A DNA stretch of 64,000 bases, from assembly GCF_006658505.1 (NCBI RefSeq), contig NZ_VFUZ01000002.1, forward strand, positions 186,001 through 250,000, in the 5' to 3' direction. Below the pieces are notes generated by a model, which searched no databases, was not told the DNA's origin, and saw only the letters and a program-made list of their open reading frames with translations. Below, piece by piece: positions 37,788 to 48,955 of this stretch; position 1 is the stretch's first letter, and each line of letters starts with the position of its first letter. Both the position numbers and the translations under genes were made by a program. Source of the DNA: Mesorhizobium sp. B2-4-15 (GTDB lineage: Bacteria; Pseudomonadota; Alphaproteobacteria; Rhizobiales; Rhizobiaceae).

Positions 37788-39185
37788 CTAACGCGCCGCT
37801 CGCGCACGGCGGCCGACGTAATCTTCCACCATTTTCAAGTCGGATGGAAGTACCGTGTATTTTTCCTCAAATGTCATCAATCCGCCTAGCCATGCGGGCA
37901 GGGCGGGCGAGACCCCGCTGGCGGCCTCGACGGCGGCAGGGAACTTTGCCGGGTGAGCGGTGCCCAGCACCACCATCGGCGTGGCACCTGCAGCCTTGCC
38001 CGACGCCACATGCACCGCTGCCGCCGTGTGCGGATCGAGCAGGTAATTGCTGGCCGCGAGGGTCGAGCGGATGGTGGCGGCGACCTCGTCCATATCGGCG
38101 CGGCCGGCGTCGAATTCGGACCGCATCCTGGCGATTTCCGCTGCTTCGATGGTGAAGGCGCCCGATTGCTTGAGGCTTGCCATATAGCGCCGCACGGTCG
38201 CCGCGTCACGGTTGGAGGCCTCGAACAGCAGGCGTTCGAAATTCGACGATACCTGGATGTCCATCGACGGCGAGGTCGTGGCGAAGACGCCTTTGGTGCT
38301 GTATTCGCCGGTCGCGAAGGTGCGGGCCAGTATGTCGTTGTCATTGGTGGCGATGACCAGCCGTTCGATCGGCAGGCCCATCTTCTTGGCGGCGTAGCCG
38401 GCGAAGATGTCGCCGAAATTGCCGGTCGGCACCGTGAACGATATCGGCCTATCCGGTGCGCCGAGAGACAGCGCCGAGGAGAAATAATAGACGATCTGCG
38501 CCATGATGCGCGCCCAGTTGATCGAATTGACCCCTGACAGCGCGACGCGATCGCGGAAGGCGTGATCGTTGAACATGTCCTTGAGCAGGCCCTGGCAATC
38601 GTCGAAATTGCCCTCGATTGCCAGCGCATGGACGTTTTCAGCCTTGGACGTCGTCATCTGCCGCTGCTGCACGGGCGAAACCCGGCCATGCGGGAAAAGG
38701 ATGAAGATGTCGGTGCGGCTGCGTCCGGCGAAGGCGTCGATGGCCGCGCCGCCGGTATCGCCCGAGGTGGCGCCTACGATCGTGGCATGCTGGCCACGTT
38801 GGGCAAGCACGTGGTCCATCAGCCGGGCGAGCAGCTGCATCGCCACGTCCTTGAACGCCAGCGTCGGTCCATGGAAGAGTTCGAGGACAAAGGTGTTGGG
38901 CCCGGTCTGGACCAACGGACAGACAGCCTCGTGGCGGAAGGTGGCGTAGGCTTCGCGGACCAGACGTTCGAAGACCGGCGCCGGGATTTCGCCGCCAAGG
39001 AAGGGCGACAGCACGCGGATGGCGAGGTCTGGATAGGCAAGGCCGCGCATGGCGCGAATTTCGGATGGCGAAAACTGGGGCCACTCGCGCGGCACGTAAA
39101 GCCCGCCATCGCGCGCCAGTCCCGCCAGCACCGCGTCAGAAAATCCAAGCGCGGGCGCTTCCCCGCGAGTACTCACATATTGCAT
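37788..39185 (-). CDS. thrC: Threonine synthase
   Basis: ThrC converts O-phosphohomoserine to threonine using PLP. The 465-residue protein has the PLP lysine in GPTLAFKDVAMQLLARL, ATSGDTGGAAIDAF for substrate binding, and FTVPTGNFGDIFAGYAAKKMGLP. It is of the long (type I) class with an N-terminal MQYVSTRGEAPALGFSDAVLAGLARDGGLY. It heads the operon thrC-M16-GNAT-GGDEF/EAL. The divergent lipoprotein gene starts 128 bases away. Confidence 0.97.
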   Translation of the reverse strand: MQYVSTRGEAPALGFSDAVLAGLARDGGLYVPREWPQFSPSEIRAMRGLAYPDLAIRVLSPFLGGEIPAPVFERLVREAYATFRHEAVCPLVQTGPNTFVLELFHGPTLAFKDVAMQLLARLMDHVLAQRGQHATIVGATSGDTGGAAIDAFAGRSRTDIFILFPHGRVSPVQQRQMTTSKAENVHALAIEGNFDDCQGLLKDMFNDHAFRDRVALSGVNSINWARIMAQIVYYFSSALSLGAPDRPISFTVPTGNFGDIFAGYAAKKMGLPIERLVIATNDNDILARTFATGEYSTKGVFATTSPSMDIQVSSNFERLLFEASNRDAATVRRYMASLKQSGAFTIEAAEIARMRSEFDAGRADMDEVAATIRSTLAASNYLLDPHTAAAVHVASGKAAGATPMVVLGTAHPAKFPAAVEAASGVSPALPAWLGGLMTFEEKYTVLPSDLKMVEDYVGRRARAAR

Positions 39186-39313
39186 GTCACAGATCCGTTG
39201 CCGCTAGGCTTTTCCGTTCACCACAAGGTGGTTAATTTCTGTGCTGGCTCAGTCGCATTTTTGCCGCGCGGTTGATATACGTCACCAGCTTTGCGAGAGG
39301 GAAGAGCAGTTTC

Positions 39314-40042
39314 ATGGCGTTTCATACATTCGGCGGTCGCTTTGTGGCGGGTCTTGCGCTCACCGGCTTTATGCTCGCCGCCGCGGGTTGCCAATCAAGC
39401 GACAACGGCATCCTGAACCTCGGCTTCGGCAAAAAGGATCCGACAGCGCCACCGCCGCCGCAGGATCCCAAAATCCTGGCCAGCCAGCTGACCGCCTATT
39501 GCCCGAAGGTCACGGTGCGCGACGGCACGGCCTTCTTCAACACCTACGTCAAGGACGTGCAGAAGCCCAAGCCGAGAGTTAAGAAGACTGGCGACGCCGC
39601 GCAGGACGCCGCGGCCCAAGCCGCGGCTGACGCGGCTGCTGCCACGCCGCCCGACGATTCGGCGAGGATCATCTATCAGGCTTCGATCAGCGATGTGACC
39701 CGCGATTGCGGCCGTGCCGACGGGCAATTGACGATGAAGATCGCGGTCGCCGGCAAGGTCGTTCCAGGACCGAAATTCGCGCCCGGCACCATCACCATGC
39801 CGATCCGCACTGCCGTAATGCATGGCACTGATGTGCTTTATTCGCAGATTCATCAGTATCAGGTTCAGGTGACCGATCCCTCGGTCGCCACCCAGTTCGT
39901 CTTCACCGACTCCAATATCGTCGTGCCCGCACCGACGGCGCCGGACTATCAGGCCTATGCCGGTTATGACGAAACCGTGCCGAAGGCGACGACGAGCAAG
40001 CCGAAGAAGACCCACAGGAAGAAGGCCGCGACGACAAACTAG
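39314..40042 (+). CDS. Lipoprotein of unknown function
   Basis: The 242-residue protein has a lipoprotein signal (FVAGLALTGFMLAAAGCQSSD, with lipobox AAAGC). The mature part has a Lys/Ala-rich stretch (KKTGDAAQDAAAQAAADAAAATPPDD), and a beta-rich domain with ARIIYQASISDVTRDCGRADGQLTMKIAVAGKVVPGPKFAPGTI. The tail is basic (TTSKPKKTHRKKAATTN). Not assigned to a named family here. ATG 39314 is chosen with GAGAGGGAAGAG upstream; an earlier ATG at 39272 is possible. Confidence 0.7.
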   Translation: MAFHTFGGRFVAGLALTGFMLAAAGCQSSDNGILNLGFGKKDPTAPPPPQDPKILASQLTAYCPKVTVRDGTAFFNTYVKDVQKPKPRVKKTGDAAQDAAAQAAADAAAATPPDDSARIIYQASISDVTRDCGRADGQLTMKIAVAGKVVPGPKFAPGTITMPIRTAVMHGTDVLYSQIHQYQVQVTDPSVATQFVFTDSNIVVPAPTAPDYQAYAGYDETVPKATTSKPKKTHRKKAATTN

Positions 40043-40049
40043 ACGTTGG

Positions 40050-40739
40050 TCAGGCGTCGGCCGACCATTCCGACAGCGCCGCGATAACGCTTTTCAGTTC
40101 CGCCCAGCGACGGATCACTGTCTCCGCGCCGGCCTCCGTCAGCGCGTCGGCATGGCCGGGATAGCTGTGGCTGGCGCCGGTGAAGCCGATCACGCGCATG
40201 CCAGCCGTCCTGGCACCGGTGACGCCGTGCACGGAATCCTCGATGACAAAGGTGTTGGCCGGTTTGGCGTTGAGTTTTTCGGCAGCAAACAGGAACACGT
40301 CCGGAGCCGGCTTGGTTTTGCCGGTGGGCGTTTCCATCGCCGAGAAGATCCGCCCGGCGAAAAACGGCAGCAGGTGAACCTTCTCCAGCATGAAATCGAT
40401 CCGCTCCGAGCGGGAGTTGGAGCAGATGCAGCGTTGCGCCGTGACGGAGGCGACCGCTTCGCGCACGCCCTCGATGGCACGCACGTCGCTGCGCAGTTTC
40501 CTGTCGACCAGGTCTTCGGCACGATCGATCAGCGACACCTGGAACGGGATCTTGGACTTCTCCTCTATGCGGATAAGGATGTCCTTGAATGTCAGGCCCG
40601 CATAGGTCTCGGCAATCTCTTCCGCCGAGATTTCGTATCCGGCCAGGGTTATCAGCTCAGCCTCGACCCGTGCGGCGATGATTTCGGAATCGACGAGAAC
40701 GCCGTCGCAATCGAAGATGACAAGGTCTGGCTGGGGCAT
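40050..40739 (-). CDS. HAD family hydrolase (beta-phosphoglucomutase/phosphatase-like)
   Basis: The 229-residue protein has the four HAD motifs: FDCDGVLVDSE (nucleophile and acid Asp), SNSRSERIDF, KPAPDVFLFAAEKL (motif III Lys) and VIEDSVHGVTGARTAGM. The cap inserted after motif I places it in the IA subfamily, which includes phosphoglycolate phosphatase and beta-phosphoglucomutase. Substrate unknown. ATG 40739 (MPQPDLVIFDCDG) is chosen over 40754. It is convergent with the lipoprotein and divergent from ccrM. Confidence 0.88.
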   Translation of the reverse strand: MPQPDLVIFDCDGVLVDSEIIAARVEAELITLAGYEISAEEIAETYAGLTFKDILIRIEEKSKIPFQVSLIDRAEDLVDRKLRSDVRAIEGVREAVASVTAQRCICSNSRSERIDFMLEKVHLLPFFAGRIFSAMETPTGKTKPAPDVFLFAAEKLNAKPANTFVIEDSVHGVTGARTAGMRVIGFTGASHSYPGHADALTEAGAETVIRRWAELKSVIAALSEWSADA

Positions 40740-40889
40740 GGTGATCCGGAACAAGGAGGAGGATGAATGGCCGCTCAGGGCTCAAGCGGCGCGGCATACA
40801 CCAATGGCCCGGCCTTCGCAAACCTGACCGGCCATCCGGCGGGCCTTCACCGAATATTTACGCTGATCGGTAACCATAACGGGGAGTAA

Positions 40890-42050
<1,161 letters not shown>

Positions 42051-42109
42051 CCCCTGCCGCGCTTGCGCGCTGATTCAAAGTCGGAACGGATCGCTGGAAG
42101 CGATTCAGA

Positions 42110-42721
42110 TCACGCCTTTATTCCGTAGCGTTCAAGGTCTGCTTGAAGCGTCTTGGCATCGGTGAACAGCACGGCTTGCCAGCCGGCCGCCTTGGCGCCG
42201 TCGACATTCTTCTGGCTGTCGTCGATGAACAGCGTCGCGGACGGTTCGAGGCCGAACGCAGCAACGTGATGGTCGTAAATATCACGATCCGGCTTGATCT
42301 TGCCGATCTCGCCGGAGATGGTCACACCGCGTGGACGATCGAGGAAGTCGAAGCGTTTGCGGGCTTCGGCCAGGGTGTCAGCGGCGAAGTTGGTCAGCAT
42401 GGTCACATCATGGCCGCTCTCGATCAGGCCGAGCATGATGGCGACGCTGTCGTCATAGGCATGCGGCACCATGTCGTGCCAATGCCTTCGGAAATTGCGG
42501 ATGTTTTCCGCGTGATCGGGATGCTCGGCGATCAGCAGCGCCTCGGCTTCTTCCCAGGTCCGGCCACGATCCTGCTCGACGTTCCAGTCATGCGTGCAGA
42601 CATTGTCGAAGAACCATTTCCGCTCCGTCTCGTCGGGAATCAGCCGGCTGAACGGAATGCTGGGATCGTAGTGGAGCAACACTTTGCCGATGTCGAAAAC
42701 GATGTGGCGGACTTCAGTCAT
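42110..42721 (-). CDS. HAD-IA family hydrolase (YihX-like)
   Basis: The 203-residue protein begins with VFDIGKVLLHYDP, where motif I is DxG rather than DxD, typical of the YihX (glucose-1-phosphate phosphatase-like) HAD-IA group. Motifs TNFAAD, KPDRDIYDHHV and FIDDSQKNVDGAKAAGW follow. Substrate unknown. The start at 42721 overlaps the mutY stop by eight bases, so it is in a mutY operon. It converges with ccrM. Confidence 0.88.
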   Translation of the reverse strand: MTEVRHIVFDIGKVLLHYDPSIPFSRLIPDETERKWFFDNVCTHDWNVEQDRGRTWEEAEALLIAEHPDHAENIRNFRRHWHDMVPHAYDDSVAIMLGLIESGHDVTMLTNFAADTLAEARKRFDFLDRPRGVTISGEIGKIKPDRDIYDHHVAAFGLEPSATLFIDDSQKNVDGAKAAGWQAVLFTDAKTLQADLERYGIKA

Positions 42722-43853
42722 GGGGCCTCGTTGCACTCAATGGTGACGGCTTTTTCGTCGCGCCGGGTATCGCAGCCTCGATTGCCTTTTTCATGACAGT
42801 CGGCAGGGCCTCGCCGGAAATCTCTCGAACCGGCGACCAGAAATGCCCTTCCGGCGCATCACCTTTGATGTGGGCATGAAAGACGTCGAGTTCGAGAGCG
42901 AAATGGGTGAAGACATGCGTGATTGTTCCGGCCCGCCGCCATTCGCCGGGAAAGGGCGCCGCCGCCGCCGTGGTGGCTCCATCCACCCGTGCCGTCCAGG
43001 CGGTGGTCGGCACCTCCGTCATGCCGCCGAGCAACCCTTTCTCCGGCCGTTTGCGCAGGAGAACGGCGCCGTCCTCGCGCATGGCCACGAAAGCGGCGCC
43101 GCGCCGCAGCGGCTTGTCGGCCTTCGGCAGGCGAACCGGGAAATGTTCAGGGTCGCCCGACAGGATCGCGGTGCAATCCTCGCGCAGTGGGCACAGCATG
43201 CAGCGCGGCCGGCGCGGCGTGCAGATCGTGGCGCCGAGATCCATCATCGCCTGGGCGAAGTCGCCCGGCCTTGCCGCCGGCACCATGCGCTCGACATGAG
43301 CGCGTATCTCGGGCTTGGCCTCGCTGAGCGGCATCGTGATCGAAAACAGCCTCGAGATGACACGCTCGACATTGCCGTCCACGACGGCCGCGGGACGGTC
43401 GAAGGCGATCGCCGTGATGGCCGCCGAGGTGTAGGCGCCGATGCCGGGCAGGTCTCTCAAAGCGGCCTCCGTGTCGGGAAACCGGCCGCCACGCGCCGCC
43501 ACCAGATCGGCGCAGGCCTTGAGGTTGCGTGCACGGGAATAGTAGCCGAGCCCCGCCCAGGCCTTCATCACGTCCTCGGTCGGTGCCGCGGCGAGCGCCT
43601 CGACGTCAGGCCATTTCTCGACAAAGGCGCGGAAATAGGATTTTACCGCCTCGACGGTGGTCTGCTGCAGCATGACTTCCGACAGCCAGATGCGGTAGGG
43701 GTCGGGCCGCACGCCGCGGGCATGGTCGCGCGGCGAAACCCGCCAGGGCAGTTCGCGATGATGCACGTCGTACCAGGCGAGCAGGCGCGACGCGGTATCG
43801 CCTGGCGTTGCCCTATCGGTCTGGGCCTTGCGGGTCTGGTCTGCTGGTGCCAT
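42714..43853 (-). CDS. mutY: A/G-specific adenine glycosylase MutY
   Basis: MutY removes adenine mispaired with 8-oxoguanine. The 379-residue protein has the HhH glycosylase core (SEVMLQQTTVEAVKSYFRAF; LRDLPGIGAYTSAAITAIAF; VVDGNVERVISRLF with the catalytic Asp), the iron-sulfur cysteines CTPRRPRCMLCPLREDC and a C-terminal NUDIX-like 8-oxoG sensing domain. Start ATG 43853 (MAPADQTRK); the open frame runs upstream into the divergent DUF721 gene and is not likely coding. It is divergent from DUF721. Confidence 0.95.
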   Translation of the reverse strand: MAPADQTRKAQTDRATPGDTASRLLAWYDVHHRELPWRVSPRDHARGVRPDPYRIWLSEVMLQQTTVEAVKSYFRAFVEKWPDVEALAAAPTEDVMKAWAGLGYYSRARNLKACADLVAARGGRFPDTEAALRDLPGIGAYTSAAITAIAFDRPAAVVDGNVERVISRLFSITMPLSEAKPEIRAHVERMVPAARPGDFAQAMMDLGATICTPRRPRCMLCPLREDCTAILSGDPEHFPVRLPKADKPLRRGAAFVAMREDGAVLLRKRPEKGLLGGMTEVPTTAWTARVDGATTAAAAPFPGEWRRAGTITHVFTHFALELDVFHAHIKGDAPEGHFWSPVREISGEALPTVMKKAIEAAIPGATKKPSPLSATRPHD

Positions 43854-43907
43854 TGATCTTGTGTTGGCCTGGCCGATATCGGGTGAGGTCGTGGCTGGAG
43901 AACGCAC

Positions 43908-44408
43908 ATGGCAGGGAAAAGGCCCTTCGGCAATCCCGTTCCGGTGAGCGATCTCGCCACTGAGATCCTCGATCCGGTGCTGCGCAAGCGGGCAGGCATC
44001 TCGATTGGTCTCGTCCAGTCCTGGGAAGAGATCGCGGGCCCGCGCCTTGCCAGCCGCTCGCGGCCCGAGAAGATCCAGTGGCCGCGCCGCTTGCATGAAG
44101 ACGATCCGTTCGAGCCGGCCGTGCTGGTCATCGCCTGCGAGGGCATGGCGGCGCTCCACCTGCAGCATGAGACGGGTGAGATCATCAACAGGGTCAACGC
44201 CTTCCTCGGCTTCAACGCCATTGGCCGCATCAGGATCGTGCAGAAGCCGGTGATGTCAGGCAAAGCCCGGCCAAAGCCTGCCCTCAGGCCGCTGACCGAG
44301 GCCGAAAAAATGAAATTGTCCGATACTGTCGGGCTGATCGAAGATGACGGACTGCGAGCCTCCCTGGAAAGGCTGGGTGCGACAATTCTTGGCGGGAGGA
44401 AAGTCTAG
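43908..44408 (+). CDS. DUF721 (DciA-like) family protein
   Basis: The 166-residue protein carries the DUF721 core: LATEILDPVLRKRAGISIGLVQSWEEIAGPRLASRSRPEKIQW and VLVIACEGMAALHLQHETGEIINRVNAFLG. Some DUF721 proteins (DciA) are the helicase operators that load replicative DnaB in place of DnaC. The role here is inferred. It lies upstream of the DsbA gene and smc, in an order common in rhizobia. Divergent mutY shares the 54-base gap. Confidence 0.88.
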   Translation: MAGKRPFGNPVPVSDLATEILDPVLRKRAGISIGLVQSWEEIAGPRLASRSRPEKIQWPRRLHEDDPFEPAVLVIACEGMAALHLQHETGEIINRVNAFLGFNAIGRIRIVQKPVMSGKARPKPALRPLTEAEKMKLSDTVGLIEDDGLRASLERLGATILGGRKV

Positions 44409-44572
44409 TTCCCACTGGAAAGAGTCACAGGTTTGTCGTTAATCTCGCGCATTCGTGATCACCCTTGTCAGGTTTCGCGATTGGATTGGGGACAGAGATG
44501 CCTTAATTCGCGCCAACTCTCGCTTTTTCGTGCTTTTGCATTGCAAAATCCAACCCCTGTCAGGTGATTCGT

Positions 44573-45316
44573 ATGAGCCGTTCCTCGTTTGGCCCAAGCT
44601 TGTCTCGCAGAAACGTCCTGTCTTCGCTGGCCGCCATTCCGGCGGTCGCCCTGCTCGCCGCCTGCAGCGACTCCGGCGAACAGGCCAAGGCCGCGGATGT
44701 AAAGCCCGCCGATCCGGCCACGCCCGCGAAGCCCGCCACGCCGGCGGCGGTTCAGGTGCCGGAAGCACAGGGCACTGTCGATATGGCCGAATTGCTGAAG
44801 CCGGGCGCACTGCCCGACAAGCAGCTTGGCAAGGACGATGCGAAGGTCACCATCGTCGAATACGCTTCGATGACCTGCCCGCATTGCGCGCATTTCGCCG
44901 AAACGACCTTCCCGGAGCTGAAGACGAAGTATATCGACACCGGCAAGGCCCGCTATATCCTGCGCGAATTCCCCTTCGATCCGAGCGCGGAAGCCGGTTT
45001 CATGCTGGCGCGCTGCGCCAAGGACAACTATTTCCCGATGGTCGACGTGCTGTTCAAGCAGCAGGCCAACTGGGTTGGCGTGTCGAACACAAAGGATGCG
45101 CTGCTGCAAATCTCGAAGCTTGCCGGTTTTACACAGGAGTCCTTCGAGGCCTGCTTGACGGACCAGAAACTTCTGGACGATGTGAGATCGGTCCAGAAGC
45201 GTGGCGCCAATGAATTCAAGGTCGACTCGACACCGACCTTCTTCATCAACGGTAAGACCTACAAGGGGGCGATGTCGATTGAGGAAATGTCGGCCATCAT
45301 CGACCCTCTGCTCTGA
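44573..45316 (+). CDS. DsbA family thiol-disulfide oxidoreductase, lipoprotein
   Basis: The 247-residue protein has a signal/lipobox (VLSSLAAIPAVALLAACSDS), then an Ala/Pro-rich linker (PADPATPAKPATPAAVQVPEA), and a thioredoxin-fold domain with the active site YASMTCPHCAHFAETTFPELK (CPHC) and the cis-Pro in VDSTPTFFINGKTYKG. It would oxidise or isomerise disulfides at the membrane surface. ATG 44573 is used; a GTG at 44564 is possible. smc follows after 60 bases. Confidence 0.9.
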   Translation: MSRSSFGPSLSRRNVLSSLAAIPAVALLAACSDSGEQAKAADVKPADPATPAKPATPAAVQVPEAQGTVDMAELLKPGALPDKQLGKDDAKVTIVEYASMTCPHCAHFAETTFPELKTKYIDTGKARYILREFPFDPSAEAGFMLARCAKDNYFPMVDVLFKQQANWVGVSNTKDALLQISKLAGFTQESFEACLTDQKLLDDVRSVQKRGANEFKVDSTPTFFINGKTYKGAMSIEEMSAIIDPLL

Positions 45317-45376
45317 CATCGGCTCAGCGCTGCGGCTGCGGCGTTTTGCTGCTGCCCGCCTTTGTGAGGCGCGTGA

Positions 45377-48300
45377 ATGAAGTTTTCGCGCCTTCGCCTG
45401 CTCGGTTTCAAGTCCTTCGTCGAACCCGGCGAGTTCGTGATCGAACGCGGCCTGACGGGTATTGTCGGGCCGAACGGTTGCGGCAAGTCGAACCTCGTCG
45501 AAGCGTTGCGCTGGGTGATGGGCGAAAGCTCCTACAAGAACATGCGCGCGTCCGGCATGGACGACGTGATCTTTTCCGGTTCGGGCACGCGGCCCGCACG
45601 CAACACCGCCGAAGTCACGCTTTTCCTCGACAACAGCGATCGCTCGGCGCCGGCCGCCTTCAACGATGCCGACGAGTTGCAGGTGTCACGCCGCATCGAA
45701 CGCGAGGCAGGCTCCCTTTATCGCATCAACGGCAAGGAAGCGCGCGCCAAGGACGTGCAGCTTCTGTTTGCCGACCAGTCGACCGGCGCGCGCTCGCCGT
45801 CGATGGTCGGGCAGGGCCGTATCGGCGAATTGATCCAGGCCAAGCCACAGGCGCGCCGCGCACTTCTCGAGGAGGCCGCCGGCATTTCCGGCCTGCATAC
45901 CCGCCGCCACGAGGCGGAATTGCGGCTGAAGGCTGCGGAACAGAATCTCGAACGCCTCGATGATGTCGTCGGCGAACTGGAAAGCCAGATCGAAAGCCTG
46001 AAGCGCCAGGCGCGCCAGGCTTCCCGCTTCAAGAACCTGTCCGCCGATATCCGCAAGGCCGAAGCGACGCTGCTGCATCTGCGCTGGACACTGGCCAAGA
46101 CCCAGGAAGGTGAGACGCGTTCGGCGCTGGCGACCGCCACGGCACTTGTCGGCGACCGCGCCGCCGCGCAGATGAACGCCGCCAAGGAGCAGGGCATCAG
46201 CGCCCATCGCTTGCCCGAGCTGCGCGACGCGGAAGCCGCCGCCGCCGCTGCCTTCCAGCGCCTGTCGATCGCCAAGTCGCAGATCGAGGAGGAAGCCGGC
46301 CGCATCCGTGCTCGCCAGACGGAGATCGAGCGCCGGTTGCAGCAGCTCGACGGCGACATCGCCCGCGAGGAGCGGATGGTGCGCGACAATGCCGATGTTC
46401 TAGAACGCCTGCGCACCGAAGAAGCCACGCTGAATTCCGAAAACGCCGGCGCCGCCGAGCGCGAGGCCACCACCCGCGCCGCATTCGAACAGGCCGCATC
46501 GACGCTTGCGCAAAGTGAAGCCAGGCTTGCCGCGCTGACCGCTGAACGGGCCGAGGCTGCCGCTTCGCGCCATCAGATCGAACGGACGCTGCGCGAAACC
46601 GCCGAGCGCCGCGACCGCTTTGCCCGCCAACTCGCCGAGGTGGACCGCGAATTGTCGGATATCCTCTCGAAGGTAGCCGGCCTGCCGGATCCTGCTGAGA
46701 AGCGGATACTGGTCGAACAGGCCGTCGCGTTGCTGGAAGAATCCGAGGCCGCGGTGGCGCAGACCGAACAGTCGGTCATCGATGCCCGTGCCGCCGAAAG
46801 TGCCGCTCGCCCACCGCTGCAGGACGCAAGGGCGGAGTTGGCGCGGATCGAGACCGAAGCCCGGACACTGGCCAAGATTCTGAACGCGGCCAGCGGCGAT
46901 CTCTTCCCTTCGGTGCTGGAGCAGATCAGTGTCGAGCGCGGCTTCGAGACGGCGCTGGGTGCGGCCCTTGGCGAAGACCTGGACGTGCCGCTCGACCGCA
47001 GCGCGCCGGCGCATTGGGGCGAAAGCCAGATCCAGCCCGGCGACGCGGCCCTGCCGGAAGGGACCAGAAGCCTTGCCAGCGTGGTTCGCGCCCCGGCGCA
47101 GCTTGCCCGCCGCCTGGCGCAGATCGGCATCGTCGAGGCCGCTGATGGCCGCCGGCTCCAGGCGCTGCTCGCGCCCGGCCAGAGACTGGTCAGCCGCGAA
47201 GGCGCGCTATGGCGCTGGGACGGCCTTACCGCCAGTGCCGACGCGCCGACGGCTGCGGCTCAGCGGCTGGCGCAGAAGAACCGGCTTGCCGAACTCGATG
47301 CCGAGGCGGTGCAGGCGACGCTCGCCCTGCGTCAGGCCGAGGAGGCGCTGGCGCAGGCTGAACAGGCGCTTCGCCAGGCAAGCGAGGCCGAGCGCAACAC
47401 GCGTCAGGCCGGGCGCGACGCCCAGCACCGACTGGACGCCGCCCGCAATGCGCTGGCCGAAGCCGAAAAGGCCGGCGGCGAGCTGTCGAGCCGGCGCGCG
47501 GCTTTGGACGAGGCGCGTGCCCGCATCGTCGACAGCCATGAGGAGACCTCGGCGGCGTTCGTCGAGGCCGAAATGCTGCTGCAGGATGCCCCCGATCTCG
47601 GCGACCTGCAATTGCAGCTCGAACAGTCCTCGGCCAATGTCTCCCGCGACCGCGCAACGCTTGCCGATGCGCGCGCCGTCCATGAAGGGCTGCGGCGCGA
47701 AGCCGAGGCACGCACGCGCCGGCTCGATGCCATCGGCGCCGAACGCAGCAACTGGCTGGTGCGCGCCGAAAATGCCTCGACGCAGATCGCATCGCTTGGC
47801 GAACGCAAGGCCGAGGCCGAGGCCGAGCGCGAGCGGCTGGCCGATGCGCCTGACGAGATCGATGCCAAGCGGCGCGCCTTGCTGTCGCAACTCACCGAGG
47901 CCGAGACCTTGCGCAGGGCCGCCGCCGACCGGCTGCAGGAAGCCGAGAACAGGCAGGCCGAACTGGACAAGGCGGCCACAGGGGCCATCCAGTCATTGGC
48001 CGAGGCGCGCGAGACCCGCGCCCGCGCCGAGGAAAGGCTGACGGCGGCCGACGAGCGCCGGCTGGAGGTCGAGGCGCGGATCCAGGAAACGCTGAACACG
48101 CCGCCGCATCTCGTCATTCGCCATACCGGGCTGGAAGTCGACGATCCGATGCCTGAGATGGCCGAGATTGAACGCCAGCTCGATCGGTTGAAGATCGAGC
48201 GCGAACGGCTCGGGGCCGTCAATTTGCGCGCCGAGGAAGAGCAGAAGGAGCTTTCCGACCGGCTGGAGACCATCGTTTCGGAGCGCGAGGACATCATCGA

Positions 48301-48835
48301 GGCGATCCGCAAGCTCAGACAAGCGATCCAGAGCCTCAACCGCGAGGGCCGCGAGCGGCTTCTCGCCGCTTTCGATGTGGTCAACAGCCATTTCCAGCGG
48401 CTGTTCTCGCATTTGTTCGGCGGCGGCACGGCGGAATTGCAGCTGATCGAATCCGAGGATCCGCTAGAGGCGGGGCTGGAAATCCTTGCCCGCCCGCCCG
48501 GCAAGAAGCCGCAGACCATGACGCTGCTGTCGGGCGGCGAGCAGGCGCTGACGGCGATGTCGCTGATCTTCGCCGTGTTCCTGACCAACCCGGCGCCAAT
48601 CTGCGTGCTCGACGAAGTCGATGCGCCGCTCGACGATCACAATGTCGAACGCTTCTGCAACCTCATGGACGAGATGGCCAAGACCACGGAGACACGCTTC
48701 GTCATCATCACCCACAATCCGATCACCATGGCACGCATGGATCGGTTGTTCGGCGTGACCATGGCCGAGCAGGGCGTCAGCCAACTCGTGTCGGTCGATC
48801 TGCAAGCCGCGGAAGCGATGCGCGAGGCGAGCTGA
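45377..48835 (+). CDS. smc: Chromosome segregation protein SMC
   Basis: SMC is the ATPase of condensin and organises the chromosome with ScpA and ScpB. The 1152-residue protein has the N-terminal Walker A in GIVGPNGCGKSNLVEALRWVMGE, two long coiled-coil stretches (about 170-500 and 650-1000, rich in Ala, Glu, Arg, Leu), a hinge near 500-640, and a C-terminal Walker B/signature: TLLSGGEQALTAMSLIFAVFLTNPAPICVLDEVDAPLDDHN. Length is normal. The gene ends the mutY, DUF721, DsbA, smc neighbourhood. Confidence 0.97.
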   Translation: MKFSRLRLLGFKSFVEPGEFVIERGLTGIVGPNGCGKSNLVEALRWVMGESSYKNMRASGMDDVIFSGSGTRPARNTAEVTLFLDNSDRSAPAAFNDADELQVSRRIEREAGSLYRINGKEARAKDVQLLFADQSTGARSPSMVGQGRIGELIQAKPQARRALLEEAAGISGLHTRRHEAELRLKAAEQNLERLDDVVGELESQIESLKRQARQASRFKNLSADIRKAEATLLHLRWTLAKTQEGETRSALATATALVGDRAAAQMNAAKEQGISAHRLPELRDAEAAAAAAFQRLSIAKSQIEEEAGRIRARQTEIERRLQQLDGDIAREERMVRDNADVLERLRTEEATLNSENAGAAEREATTRAAFEQAASTLAQSEARLAALTAERAEAAASRHQIERTLRETAERRDRFARQLAEVDRELSDILSKVAGLPDPAEKRILVEQAVALLEESEAAVAQTEQSVIDARAAESAARPPLQDARAELARIETEARTLAKILNAASGDLFPSVLEQISVERGFETALGAALGEDLDVPLDRSAPAHWGESQIQPGDAALPEGTRSLASVVRAPAQLARRLAQIGIVEAADGRRLQALLAPGQRLVSREGALWRWDGLTASADAPTAAAQRLAQKNRLAELDAEAVQATLALRQAEEALAQAEQALRQASEAERNTRQAGRDAQHRLDAARNALAEAEKAGGELSSRRAALDEARARIVDSHEETSAAFVEAEMLLQDAPDLGDLQLQLEQSSANVSRDRATLADARAVHEGLRREAEARTRRLDAIGAERSNWLVRAENASTQIASLGERKAEAEAERERLADAPDEIDAKRRALLSQLTEAETLRRAAADRLQEAENRQAELDKAATGAIQSLAEARETRARAEERLTAADERRLEVEARIQETLNTPPHLVIRHTGLEVDDPMPEMAEIERQLDRLKIERERLGAVNLRAEEEQKELSDRLETIVSEREDIIEAIRKLRQAIQSLNREGRERLLAAFDVVNSHFQRLFSHLFGGGTAELQLIESEDPLEAGLEILARPPGKKPQTMTLLSGGEQALTAMSLIFAVFLTNPAPICVLDEVDAPLDDHNVERFCNLMDEMAKTTETRFVIITHNPITMARMDRLFGVTMAEQGVSQLVSVDLQAAEAMREAS

Positions 48836-48955
48836 CGTTCACGACGGTAGCTCGATGGAACTCGATCGGGGCGGTCGCGTTCGACCTGGAGCCGCTCGAA
48901 CTACGGATGGCTGCTCTTTCGCGGGGCGGGGCAATGCCATCGAAGCGAGATCGCG

